64,000 nucleotides of DNA from Bacteroidota bacterium (GTDB lineage Bacteria; Bacteroidota; Ignavibacteria; Ignavibacteriales; Ignavibacteriaceae): contig JAMCWE010000102.1 of the NCBI GenBank assembly GCA_023475265.1, positions 1-64,000 on the forward strand, written 5' to 3'. The position numbers and the translations under genes are program-made. The notes below the pieces were generated by a model that ran no database searches, was not told the DNA's origin, and saw nothing but the letters and a program-made list of their open reading frames with translations. Positions 11,241 through 20,179 of this stretch are shown here, piece by piece (within the stretch, counting starts at the first letter, position 1; the number at the start of each line of letters is the position of its first letter).

Positions 11241-12746
11241 ATGTTCATATTGAAATTAAAATCCGGTGATAAAAAAATATCATATAAGCCTTTAAGCATC
11301 AGCGTTAAGTTTTTGATTGATGAAAAAAAATTAAAGCAGAGTCTTGAAAATTTTATTAAGGTTACAAACGTTCAATTATCGGAACTTCAGAAAAAAAGTT
11401 TTCTTTCCAAAGAAGGTAATGAGATTAGGATTTCAAAACATGATGGCAAGCCGGATGAGTTATTCATTTCAAAAATAATTATCGATGATAAATTTTCATC
11501 TGATCATTTTAGAAATCATCTTGCAGGCTTCATTCAAAATATCGGCAATGAAGAAGTAAAATACCTTCACATTTCAATTCCAAAGTATGAACACTTTAAG
11601 AAATATTTTGAGAGTGAGGAATATTTTTATAGAACTTTCATGGAAGGAATTTATCTCGGCAATTATTCTTTCGACAAATATAAAAAAGACAAGAAGGCTG
11701 AGAAGCTACTGGAAGTATATTTTTATGCCGATGATGGAAAGAAATTAAGCTCAGCAATAAATAAAACTGTAAATCTTATGGAAGGTGTTGGCTTTACAAA
11801 AGATTTACAGAATGAGCCGTCAAATGTTTTAGTGCCGTCGATACTTGCTGAAAGAATATCTTCAACTTTGAAAGAAGAAGGAGTAAAAGTAAAAGTATTT
11901 GACGAAAAGGAAATTAAAAAAAGAAAGATGGGCGGCGTGCTTGCAGTTGGAAGCGGCAGTAATAATCCGCCGAGGTTCATTGTTATTGAATACAACGGTG
12001 CAGCTAAGAAATATAAAAAGAAACTAGTTGCATTAGTTGGCAAGGGAGTTACTTTCGACTCCGGTGGAATTTCCATTAAGCCATCAGCACATATGGGAGA
12101 GATGAAAGCCGATATGTCAGGCGCTGCTGTTGTAGCGGGAACAATCCTGGCTGCTGCAAAAGCAAAACTACCTGTTGATATTTTAGGAGTTATTCCATCA
12201 GTTGAAAATATGCCATCGGGAAAATCTTTTAAACCAGGTGACATAGTGATTACAGCTTCCGGAAAAAGCATTGAAATTGAAGATACCGATGCTGAAGGAA
12301 GAGTAATTCTATCTGATGCACTTGATTTCGCATCCAAGGCTAAACCGGATGTAATAATTGATTTAGCAACACTAACCGGCGCATGTGTAGTTGCGCTGGG
12401 AGAATTTGTCGGCGGTTTATTTACAAAAGATGATAAGCTTGCCGATGAACTTTATAAAACCGGGCAACAAACTTTTGACAGATTATGGCGACTTCCGTTG
12501 TGGGATGATTATAATTTTTTAATCAAGACTGATGTTGCGGATGTTAAAAACCTTGGCGGCAGGTGGGGAGGTGCAATAACTGCGGCAAAGTTTCTTGAAA
12601 ATTTTGTCGATAAGAAAATATCATGGGCGCATCTTGATATTGCTGGTCCGGCGATGGCAAATGATTTCAACAACTATACAAAGAAATTTATGACTGGATA
12701 TGGAGTGAGACTGCTGTTTGAGTATTTAGAAAATTTAAATAGATGA
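11241..12746 (+). CDS. pepA: Leucyl aminopeptidase, M17 family
   Basis: GKGVTFDSGGISIKPS, NTDAEGR-like EDTDAEGRVILSDAL, M17 metal-binding motifs. Confidence 0.9.
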   Translation: MFILKLKSGDKKISYKPLSISVKFLIDEKKLKQSLENFIKVTNVQLSELQKKSFLSKEGNEIRISKHDGKPDELFISKIIIDDKFSSDHFRNHLAGFIQNIGNEEVKYLHISIPKYEHFKKYFESEEYFYRTFMEGIYLGNYSFDKYKKDKKAEKLLEVYFYADDGKKLSSAINKTVNLMEGVGFTKDLQNEPSNVLVPSILAERISSTLKEEGVKVKVFDEKEIKKRKMGGVLAVGSGSNNPPRFIVIEYNGAAKKYKKKLVALVGKGVTFDSGGISIKPSAHMGEMKADMSGAAVVAGTILAAAKAKLPVDILGVIPSVENMPSGKSFKPGDIVITASGKSIEIEDTDAEGRVILSDALDFASKAKPDVIIDLATLTGACVVALGEFVGGLFTKDDKLADELYKTGQQTFDRLWRLPLWDDYNFLIKTDVADVKNLGGRWGGAITAAKFLENFVDKKISWAHLDIAGPAMANDFNNYTKKFMTGYGVRLLFEYLENLNR

Positions 12747-12765
12747 TTAAATTTTTTCTAACTAA

Positions 12766-13095
12766 ATAAGCACTATAAAATCTCTCTGGAACTCTCTAAA
12801 AGTTGTTACGAGCACTTTGTGAACTCTCTTGAGAAGCTTTCGGGCTGTCATGAGAACTTGTAGAGTCCTCTGAAGAACCTTATTAGTGCTTAATAGCACA
12901 TTTAAGGCTCTCGGTTCCACTCTTTGAGTCCTTCTGAGAACCCTTAGGGTTGTTTGGAGAACTTTTAGAGTCCTCTGAAGGACTTGTTTAGTGCTTAATA
13001 GCACATTGAAAGCCCTCGCTACCACTTGTTGAGTTCTCTGTAGAACCTTTAGAGTAGTCGGGAGAGCTTATTGGGTTCTTACAAGAGTTCTATCT
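12766..13095. repeat. Degenerate 21-bp tandem repeat array (~16 units; consensus approx. tggagaacttttagagtcctc) with a 105-bp higher-order repeat
   Basis: Manual register: units start at 12766, 12787, 12808 ... every 21 bp; units at 12850-12954 are similar to units at 12955-13059. Confidence 0.9.
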
Positions 13096-13239
13096 TTTAT
13101 ATTTACAATGAATTTGAGTAAAAACTGGTGAATTCCATTTTCTTGCCTTCGAATTAATTCTATGATATGATTTTAATGATCAGCATGCGACATTTTCTAA
13201 TGTAAACACTAACATACAAGCGAAACATATTGACTTTTT

Positions 13240-13268
13240 GCATAACGGTGTTGAGCGGCGGGTTAGGC
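13240..13268 (-). other. Possible truncated attC-like (integron cassette) sequence downstream of the SnoaL-like gene
   Basis: Reverse strand GCCTAAC-CCGCCGCTCAACACC-GTTATGC begins 17 bp after the stop codon; shorter than a normal attC. Confidence 0.3.
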
Positions 13269-13285
13269 ATAAAGACCCCATAGTG

Positions 13286-13711
13286 TTACTTTCGGTAGGC
13301 GTCCTTCTGCAGAACCTGCAAACCAAACCAACCCCAATAAACGCGGTGCCTTTGAATCAGTCCTTCTTCGTTAAGCTCCATTACCTCCACAAAGTCCATT
13401 TGCTCGCCTTCGGGACCGGAGCGTGGGTATTCGAACATCAGTTTTTTGCCATCAGTGAGATAGCCAGTACGGAAATACTGCCGCACCTTTGGTTTGCGCT
13501 CAACAACTTTTTCAAACAGCAGTCGCAGCTGTTCGTGGCCACGCAAGACACCATTTTCAGTGCCCATCAAATGAGGTATTACGGGACTCTCCAGCGTTGC
13601 ATCGGGCGCATAGAGGGCGAGAAGTGCTTGCGCGTCATTGTTTGACAACGCCTTGTCCCACTCGTGATATATCCTTTCAACAGGGCTGGATAGTTTGTGC
13701 TTCTGATTCAT
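13286..13711 (-). CDS. Nuclear transport factor 2/SnoaL-like family protein
   Basis: HEWDKALSNNDAQALLALYAPDATLESPVIPHL...; visibly higher GC than neighbours. Confidence 0.75.
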   Translation of the reverse strand: MNQKHKLSSPVERIYHEWDKALSNNDAQALLALYAPDATLESPVIPHLMGTENGVLRGHEQLRLLFEKVVERKPKVRQYFRTGYLTDGKKLMFEYPRSGPEGEQMDFVEVMELNEEGLIQRHRVYWGWFGLQVLQKDAYRK

Positions 13712-13805
13712 ACTTGCCTCCTGAGCTTCCTATAATAAACATTATGAGAAAGCATATTCTTCTTTTGCAGAATAAATTATGATATTGCTGTCAATTAATT
13801 TCATG

Positions 13806-14042
13806 CTATGAGATATTTATACTTCGATCCTCTCTCACTTTTTTTTGCCATTGAGATGGATCGCCGTAATTGGAAACATCAACAATTTTATTAATTATTT
13901 TATAATAATGTTCTAAATTCTTTTCGGAATTGCCTGGTGCAGGTATAGTTTGAATTTTATAACTAATATTTAAACGCTCAGCTAATTCTTTAATCAGCAT
14001 AACATCATTTTTATTTTTCGATTCTAAAATTATTCTTGTCAT
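13806..14042 (-). CDS. Small hypothetical protein (antitoxin-like, no toxin partner seen)
   Basis: 78-aa ORF with plausible composition; conserved small ORF type in related genomes (recalled). Confidence 0.5.
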   Translation of the reverse strand: MTRIILESKNKNDVMLIKELAERLNISYKIQTIPAPGNSEKNLEHYYKIINKIVDVSNYGDPSQWQKKVREDRSINIS

Positions 14043-14258
14043 TTTTCTTCTCTTATGAAATCGTTCTTCTTTGTTTAACTAAATACTTCACCTAACATAT
14101 TAAAAGTAATTTCCGATACATTTATTCTGTTATAATTTACTACTTAGGATATTATTAAACAAGCATTTGTGTAAATTTCTCAATTCATGCTTCCGCTGTC
14201 ATCAAGAGGTTCGGTTTAATGCAAACTTAATTAGCAAAGCATGCACTCATGCATCCGT

Positions 14259-14930
14259 TCAGTTATTTATCTTCCCATCTTTAATTTCAAAAACTGTATC
14301 AGCAAGTTTTACTAACTCCGGGTTGTGCGTAACAATTACGAATGACTTTCCAAGATTATCGCGCAAATTAAGTATAATTTGATGAATTATTTCACTGTTT
14401 GCCGAATCAAGGTTTCCGGTCGGTTCATCTGCAAAAATAATTGAAGGGTCATTTGCGAGCGCTCTGGCAACGGCTACTCTCTGCTGCTCGCCGCCGGAAA
14501 GCTCTGCAGGTTTATGATGTGCTCTGTCCAATAGTCCGACAGATTCTAAAAGCTCTAAAGCTTTCTTTGTAGATTTTTCTAAAGAAACTCCATGAATCAT
14601 TTTGGGGATTGCAACATTTTCGATTGCAGTAAACTCAGGCAGCAGGTGATGGAACTGAAATACAAAGCCGATATTTTTATTCCTAAATTTTGTAAGCTTG
14701 TCATCTGATAATTTAAAAATATCATGATCTTCATAATACACAGAACCGCTGTCCGGTCTATCTAATCCGCCGAGAAGATGAAGCAAAGTGCTTTTCCCTG
14801 CGCCTGAAGCGCCGACAATGACGGAAATCTTTTTCTCTTCAATCTCAAGTGAAACAGATTTAAGAACTTCAAGCTTTAGCTTCTGGTTGTTTTGATATGC
14901 CTTAACTAAATTTTCTGCTTTTAAAATCAT
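14259..14930 (-). CDS. lolD: ABC transporter ATP-binding protein, LolD-like
   Basis: Walker A GASGAGKST, signature LSGGEQQRVAVARAL, Walker B IIFADEPTGNLD; next to LolC/E permeases. Confidence 0.85.
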   Translation of the reverse strand: MILKAENLVKAYQNNQKLKLEVLKSVSLEIEEKKISVIVGASGAGKSTLLHLLGGLDRPDSGSVYYEDHDIFKLSDDKLTKFRNKNIGFVFQFHHLLPEFTAIENVAIPKMIHGVSLEKSTKKALELLESVGLLDRAHHKPAELSGGEQQRVAVARALANDPSIIFADEPTGNLDSANSEIIHQIILNLRDNLGKSFVIVTHNPELVKLADTVFEIKDGKINN

Positions 14931-15078
14931 TCCGATTACTATTAAATATTTGTAATTAATTTTAATATCATTAATAAAAATATCAGCATGGCTGCATGTT
15001 TGCTGCGGCTTAGCATGATTGCATGAAGGACATATGCTTCTCGTTCATGCAACCATACATTCATGCATTTGTGTTTTC

Positions 15079-16311
15079 TCATTCCCATTTAATTGCCTCA
15101 AGCGGGTCAACTTTTGCGGCGCGTCTTGCCGGTATTAAAGATGCAATAAAAGAAAGAAACATCGCAGCGCCGGAAACAAAAAAGAAATCCGATATTCTAA
15201 CTTGAAGCGGCAGTGCATCGATTTTATATTGAGTCGGATCTAAAGGATAAATTTTGTATTTCAATTGGAGGAAGCAGATGAAATATCCTAGCAGCAGTCC
15301 GGCAATTGTTCCTATTATTCCGATCAAAAGACCTTCGTACATAAATATTTTTAAAATGGATTTCTCGCTCGCTCCCATCGACCTTAAAACTCCAATATCG
15401 CGTTTCTTTTCAATTACGGACATAGATAGAGAGCCGAGAATATTGAAAGTTGCAACTGCCACAATCAAACATAAAACAATGTACGCAGTCCATCTTTCAA
15501 TCTTCATAACAATGTAAAGTTCTTTATGGAAATCATACCAGGTATTTATACTGAACAAATTTTTATCCAATTTATGTTGAAGCTGGGATTTTACTTCATC
15601 AGCTTCACTCAGATTATTTAATCGAACATCGTACCCTTGAACATTATTTCCGTAGCCTAAAAGATTTTGTGCTGTCTCAAGATTTGTAAAAATATAAGAT
15701 TCATCATATTCGTTGTTATTGGAACTGTAAATTCCAGCTACAATGAATTTTTGAGATTTTGGCTGAGCCATTTGTGTGATAACATTTTCTATTCCGACAG
15801 GCGAAATTATTGTCACTGTATCTCCAACAACCGATTGAAGTCGGTCTGCTAATGTTAAGCCGAGAATCATTCTTGGCAATCCATCATGAAATGAAATATC
15901 ATATTGACCGAAAAGCATGCTTGCTTTAATGCCATAAATATCGTTACCGGATTTTTCTTTGATACCTTTTAGATTTACAACTTGTGTTTGTCCGGCGTTG
16001 TAAGCCAATACCTTTCCAGAAACATAAGGTGCAAACTTTTGTATATCTGGAATAGAATTTAATGATTCAACTATTTTGTTTTGTTGATTAAATCCCTCCG
16101 GAGAAATTATTTCGACTCTAACATGCGGATCAAAATTAATAAGGAATGAAGTAACCAAACTTCCAAATCCGTTGAAGACAGATAGGACAACTATTAATGC
16201 GGCAACTCCAATTGTAATTCCGAATATCGAAATAAAAGAAATTATAGTTATGAAATTAATCTTGTGCTTTGATATTAAATATCTTTTCGATATGAATGAT
16301 TCGAATTTCAT
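15079..16311 (-). CDS. LolC/LolE-like lipoprotein-releasing ABC permease (MacB/FtsX fold)
   Basis: MKFESFISKRYLISKHKINFITIISFISIFGITIGVAALIVVLSVFNGF; start placed at internal Met (16311) because the track ORF start overlaps the upstream gene. Confidence 0.85.
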   Translation of the reverse strand: MKFESFISKRYLISKHKINFITIISFISIFGITIGVAALIVVLSVFNGFGSLVTSFLINFDPHVRVEIISPEGFNQQNKIVESLNSIPDIQKFAPYVSGKVLAYNAGQTQVVNLKGIKEKSGNDIYGIKASMLFGQYDISFHDGLPRMILGLTLADRLQSVVGDTVTIISPVGIENVITQMAQPKSQKFIVAGIYSSNNNEYDESYIFTNLETAQNLLGYGNNVQGYDVRLNNLSEADEVKSQLQHKLDKNLFSINTWYDFHKELYIVMKIERWTAYIVLCLIVAVATFNILGSLSMSVIEKKRDIGVLRSMGASEKSILKIFMYEGLLIGIIGTIAGLLLGYFICFLQLKYKIYPLDPTQYKIDALPLQVRISDFFFVSGAAMFLSFIASLIPARRAAKVDPLEAIKWE

Positions 16312-17534
16312 CAACCAAACCTCAATGTTGAGACAGGCTGAACTTTGGATGCAATATAGCTCGGGACGAATGACGAGATGATACACAAAAGAAAAGTCAA
16401 AACTGAAACACCGATGAAATCCTGATATGAAAAAAGGATAGGCACCGTTGACATAAAATAAACTGAAGAGGGGATTGAAATAATTTTATATTTAAATTGA
16501 AGATAGGTAAGAGTAAAAGCGATAATATTTCCAATTAAGATACCGGTAATTGCAAGATAAATCCCTTGATAAATGAAGACAGAAATTATCTGCCGTCTAT
16601 TTGCGCCAAGTGATTTTAGAATTCCAATTGCGTTTGTTTTCTCAAGAACAATCATTAAAAGTGTTCCGATGATATTGAAGACTGCAACGATAATTATTAA
16701 ACCCAAAATAATCGGGATAGGTTTTTTCTGAAGAGCTATCCAAGTAAAAATATTTCTATGGATTTGATAAATAGATCTAGTTGCATATGGATAGCTTAAA
16801 TGGTCTGTTAAGTAATTTGTCAGGCTGTCAATTTTGGAAATATTATTTACACGTATGTCATAGCCGCTTATATAATTTCCGATATTAAATAGTCTCTGAG
16901 CAGTTTTAATATCAACATAGGCGACAAGATCATCAAAAGCTGCCATTCCGCTTTCGAAAATTCCGGTAATAATAAATCTCTGAATGTTCGGAGGATTTTG
17001 CGCTGAAGGAATTTGATCTTTGTTTAGTGCAAAGACAGTTACTCTATCTCCAACCTTCACCATTAATTTATCAGCTAATTTTTTCCCGATGATTATGGCG
17101 GGAAGATTTTCGTCATCGTACAAATTGAATTTGCCATTGACAATATCTTCTTTGACGCCTTTCCAATAATCTTCTGATCGAATTCCCTTAATGCTTACTC
17201 CATCCTTAATTGTTCTACTGCTAATTATTGCAAGCTTTGATACAAACGGATTTATGCTTACGGCATAAGGTTGTATTTTATTTTTAAGAATAGGAAGCGC
17301 GTAATGATAATCCGGTAAAGTTTCGGTAAATGAAGAAATTTGGATATGGGAATCGAAATCAATGATTTTATTAGTTATAGTATTTTCGAAACCATTTAAA
17401 ATGCTTAAAGCAATAATTAAGGTAGCAACGCCAAGAGCAATTCCGGTAATTGAAATTCCGGAAATAAACGAAATGAACTTGGAATCCTTTTTAGAGAAGA
17501 TATACCGTTTAGAGATGTAAAACGAAAAGGACAT
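16311..17534 (-). CDS. LolC/LolE-like lipoprotein-releasing ABC permease, second copy
   Basis: MSFSFYISKRYIFSKKDSKFISFISGISITGIALGVATLIIALSILNGFE... Confidence 0.85.
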   Translation of the reverse strand: MSFSFYISKRYIFSKKDSKFISFISGISITGIALGVATLIIALSILNGFENTITNKIIDFDSHIQISSFTETLPDYHYALPILKNKIQPYAVSINPFVSKLAIISSRTIKDGVSIKGIRSEDYWKGVKEDIVNGKFNLYDDENLPAIIIGKKLADKLMVKVGDRVTVFALNKDQIPSAQNPPNIQRFIITGIFESGMAAFDDLVAYVDIKTAQRLFNIGNYISGYDIRVNNISKIDSLTNYLTDHLSYPYATRSIYQIHRNIFTWIALQKKPIPIILGLIIIVAVFNIIGTLLMIVLEKTNAIGILKSLGANRRQIISVFIYQGIYLAITGILIGNIIAFTLTYLQFKYKIISIPSSVYFMSTVPILFSYQDFIGVSVLTFLLCIISSFVPSYIASKVQPVSTLRFG

Positions 17535-17712
17535 TTGTTGAGATAAAATAATTTTTATATGTTAATTTAAATAAGAAAGAGATTACAAAAAAATTTCAAA
17601 ATTAAGTTGAGATTGTAGTTTGATTCTTTTGTTTTTTTACATGCTATAATTTATATTTGACAGCTAATTTGAAAAAGTTTTCAATTGTTGTTTGAAATTT
17701 GGAATAATTTAT

Positions 17713-17788
17713 CGGGGCGTAGCGTAGCCCGGTTCATCGCGCCTGCTTTGGGAGCAGGAGGTCGCAGGTTCGAATCCTGCCGCCCCGA
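17713..17788 (+). tRNA. tRNA-Pro (TGG)
   Basis: Acceptor CGGGGCG/CGCCCCG; anticodon loop in ctgctTTGGGAgcag; T-arm GGTTCGAATCC. Confidence 0.95.
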
Positions 17789-17897
17789 CAAATAAAAACT
17801 GTTCTTAGATTTAATGATGAGAATTTATTAATTGTAATTCATTTCATCCTGATCTAATCGGGAAATTAAGTATTTCAATTTATTAAGATTTATTTAA

Positions 17898-17971
17898 GCG
17901 CCCATAGCTCAATTGGATAGAGCAACAGCCTTCTAAGCTGTAGGTTAGTGGTTCGATTCCACTTGGGCGTA
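17898..17971 (+). tRNA. tRNA-Arg (TCT)
   Basis: Acceptor GCGCCCA/TGGGCGT; ACAGC-CTTCTAA-GCTGT anticodon arm; GGTTCGATTCC. Confidence 0.95.
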
Positions 17972-18057
17972 CGAAAAACAATTCAAAATTAAAAATTCGA
18001 ATTTATTTTATGAAATTTTGAGTTTTTAATTTAACATTTGTATTGTTCTTTTTTCAT

Positions 18058-18132
18058 GGTGGGCATAGCTCAGTTGGTTAGAGTATCAGGTTGTGGCCCT
18101 GAGGGTCGTGGGTTCAAATCCCACTGCCCACC
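18058..18132 (+). tRNA. tRNA-His (GTG) with G-1
   Basis: G-1 plus GTGGGCA/TGCCCAC acceptor; TCAGG-TTGTGGC-CCTGA anticodon arm. Confidence 0.95.
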
Positions 18133-18155
18133 CTAGGAAAATTTTGAATGACTTA

Positions 18156-18227
18156 GGCCCCATCGTCTAATGGTTAGGACATCGCCCTTTCACGGCGGTA
18201 ATATGGGTTCGAATCCCGTTGGGGTCA
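18156..18227 (+). tRNA. tRNA-Glu (TTC)
   Basis: Acceptor GGCCCCA/TGGGGTC; CTTTCAC anticodon loop; GGTTCGAATCC. Confidence 0.95.
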
Positions 18228-18229
18228 CT

Positions 18230-18262
18230 AAAAGCCTTAAAGAAATCTTTAAGGCTTTTTTT
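18230..18262 (+). terminator. Terminator hairpin after tRNA cluster
   Basis: AAAAGCCTTAAAGA-aa-TCTTTAAGGCTTTTTTT. Confidence 0.8.
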
Positions 18263-18570
18263 ATTTCCTCTAACTGATATTTAATTAAAATTCTAGAATG
18301 TCTTCTTCAATTCTTAACAAATTCTTAATCCTTTGGTAATCTTATCTTAATGTTGATTTTCTATAATTACGATCAAATAGTCAAACTATAAATTAAATTT
18401 TGTTCGGTTTTGTTGAGATAAGCAATTATGATACAAATCAAATTAAACTTTGTGTAGGAAAATTCGATTATAATTGTAGATATCATCACGCAGACATTCT
18501 ATTATAATTGATATTCTTAAAGAGGATTATTTGAGATTTTTGTTTATGATTTTACGATAAGTATAATTTC

Positions 18571-18795
18571 TTGATTGGAAGGATGAATATCATGGAAATA
18601 AAAAAGGAAACAAAAAGACAAAATCCTTTGATGAATAATCAAAGATCAAAACTTGGATTAGAAATCCATAAACATAAAATTTTACCGCAGTTATATAAGA
18701 AAAATTTATTGGAACACGTTTCGAATGAAAATGAATGGGAACAAGAGTATTATATTATTTATAATTCTTATGTTCTAGAAGAAAAAGATTTTTAG
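18571..18795 (+). CDS. Small hypothetical protein
   Basis: 74-aa ORF in an intergenic gap; start may be internal Met. Confidence 0.4.
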   Translation: MIGRMNIMEIKKETKRQNPLMNNQRSKLGLEIHKHKILPQLYKKNLLEHVSNENEWEQEYYIIYNSYVLEEKDF

Positions 18796-18808
18796 CACGA
18801 AAGATTAG

Positions 18809-20179
18809 TTAGACTAATTTCTTCTTCCAGAAATCAATTCTTTCTTTAACTAACTGCGGATTTGTGGAACCGATTGTTTTTTTCTTTTTTAATTCTGAGT
18901 TCATGTCTAAATATTCCATAACCGATTCATCAAAAACCTGCGAAATACTTTTCAATTCATCCAGGCTCATTGAACTAAATTTTTTTCCATCCTTTTCACA
19001 CTTCTGTACAACAAGTCCAACTATTCTATGAGCATCTCGGAACGGCATGCCTTTTAAAACAAGCCAGTCGGCAATATCTGTAGCTAAAGAAAAATCGCCT
19101 TGGAGTTCTTCTGCAAATCTTTTTACATTGAACGCAGCAGTTGAAATCATTCCATTAATAATTTCAAGAGAATCTTCATAAGTGAATGATGAATCGAATA
19201 ACGGTTCTTTGTCTTCCTGCAAATCACGATTGTAGCTGAGTGGAAGTGATTTCATTGTAGATGCAAAGCCGATATAATTTCCATAAACTCTTCCGGTTTT
19301 ACCCCGGATTAGCTCTGCCATATCCGGATTTTTTTTCTGAGGCATTAAAGATGAACCGGTAGTGAAGCTATCACTAAGCTTTATGAAATTCCATTCCGAT
19401 GAAGACCAAATAATTATTTCTTCCGAGAATCTACTTAAGTGCATCATTCCTACAGAACAAGCGTGAAGATAATCCAGAATAAAATCTCTGTTGGAAACCG
19501 AATCCAGTGCATTTCCTGTTGGTGATTCAAATCCGAGTTTATCAGCAGAATAATTTCTGTCAAGCGGTAAAGTTGAACCGGCTAATGCACCGGAACCAAG
19601 AGGGGACTGATTCAAATTATTTTTTATAAAGTAAAATCGCGACTTGTCTCTTTCAAGCATTTCAACATAAGCGAGAAGGTGGAAAGCCAGCGATATTGGC
19701 TGCGCTCTTTGAAGATGAGTATAACCCGGAATTAAAGTCTCAACGTGAGCGCTCGATATTTCAAGAAGTGTTTTTTGAAATTCAATAATCAAACTATTTA
19801 TTAAAGAACATCTTTTATTAATCCATAAAATAATATCCAATGCAATTTGATCATTTCTACTTCTGCCTGTATGAAGTTTGCCGGCAGTATCTCCAATCAA
19901 TTCAAATAATCTTGATTCAACTGCCGAATGAACATCTTCAAATTTCCCCGCATCAGGTTTCCAAGAATTGTTCTGCCATTCTTCGGAAATTTGTTTAAGT
20001 CCCGAGACTATTTTTTTGCATTCATCATTAGAAAGAATGTTAATTGAAGAAAGCATTTCTGCATGCGCAATGCTTCCCTCAATATCTTCTTGAAGAAGAT
20101 TTATATCGTATTTAAGCGAGGACGAAAATTTTAACGCCCTGGAATTAAGTTCTTCTTTAAATCTTCCGCCCCATAACAT
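18809..20179 (-). CDS. argH: Argininosuccinate lyase
   Basis: GSSLMPQKKNPDMAELIRGK signature; HTGRSRNDQ. Confidence 0.95.
   Translation of the reverse strand: MLWGGRFKEELNSRALKFSSSLKYDINLLQEDIEGSIAHAEMLSSINILSNDECKKIVSGLKQISEEWQNNSWKPDAGKFEDVHSAVESRLFELIGDTAGKLHTGRSRNDQIALDIILWINKRCSLINSLIIEFQKTLLEISSAHVETLIPGYTHLQRAQPISLAFHLLAYVEMLERDKSRFYFIKNNLNQSPLGSGALAGSTLPLDRNYSADKLGFESPTGNALDSVSNRDFILDYLHACSVGMMHLSRFSEEIIIWSSSEWNFIKLSDSFTTGSSLMPQKKNPDMAELIRGKTGRVYGNYIGFASTMKSLPLSYNRDLQEDKEPLFDSSFTYEDSLEIINGMISTAAFNVKRFAEELQGDFSLATDIADWLVLKGMPFRDAHRIVGLVVQKCEKDGKKFSSMSLDELKSISQVFDESVMEYLDMNSELKKKKTIGSTNPQLVKERIDFWKKKLV

Noticed and set aside
12762-13025. 87-aa reverse ORF as a bona fide protein-coding gene
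   Set aside because: It is a by-product of the 21-bp repeat period; kept only as a testable finding, not annotated as CDS.
12766-13095. CRISPR array
   Set aside because: No repeat-spacer alternation: units are contiguous 21-mers with no unique spacers, and no cas genes nearby.
13238-13645. 135-aa plus-strand ORF
   Set aside because: Antisense to the better-supported SnoaL-like gene; higher GC keeps opposite frames open.
16312-16386. N-terminal extension of the LolC/E-like gene (start at 16386)
   Set aside because: The extension is antisense-free but overlaps the upstream paralogue; the Met at 16311 aligns with the paralogue's N-terminus.
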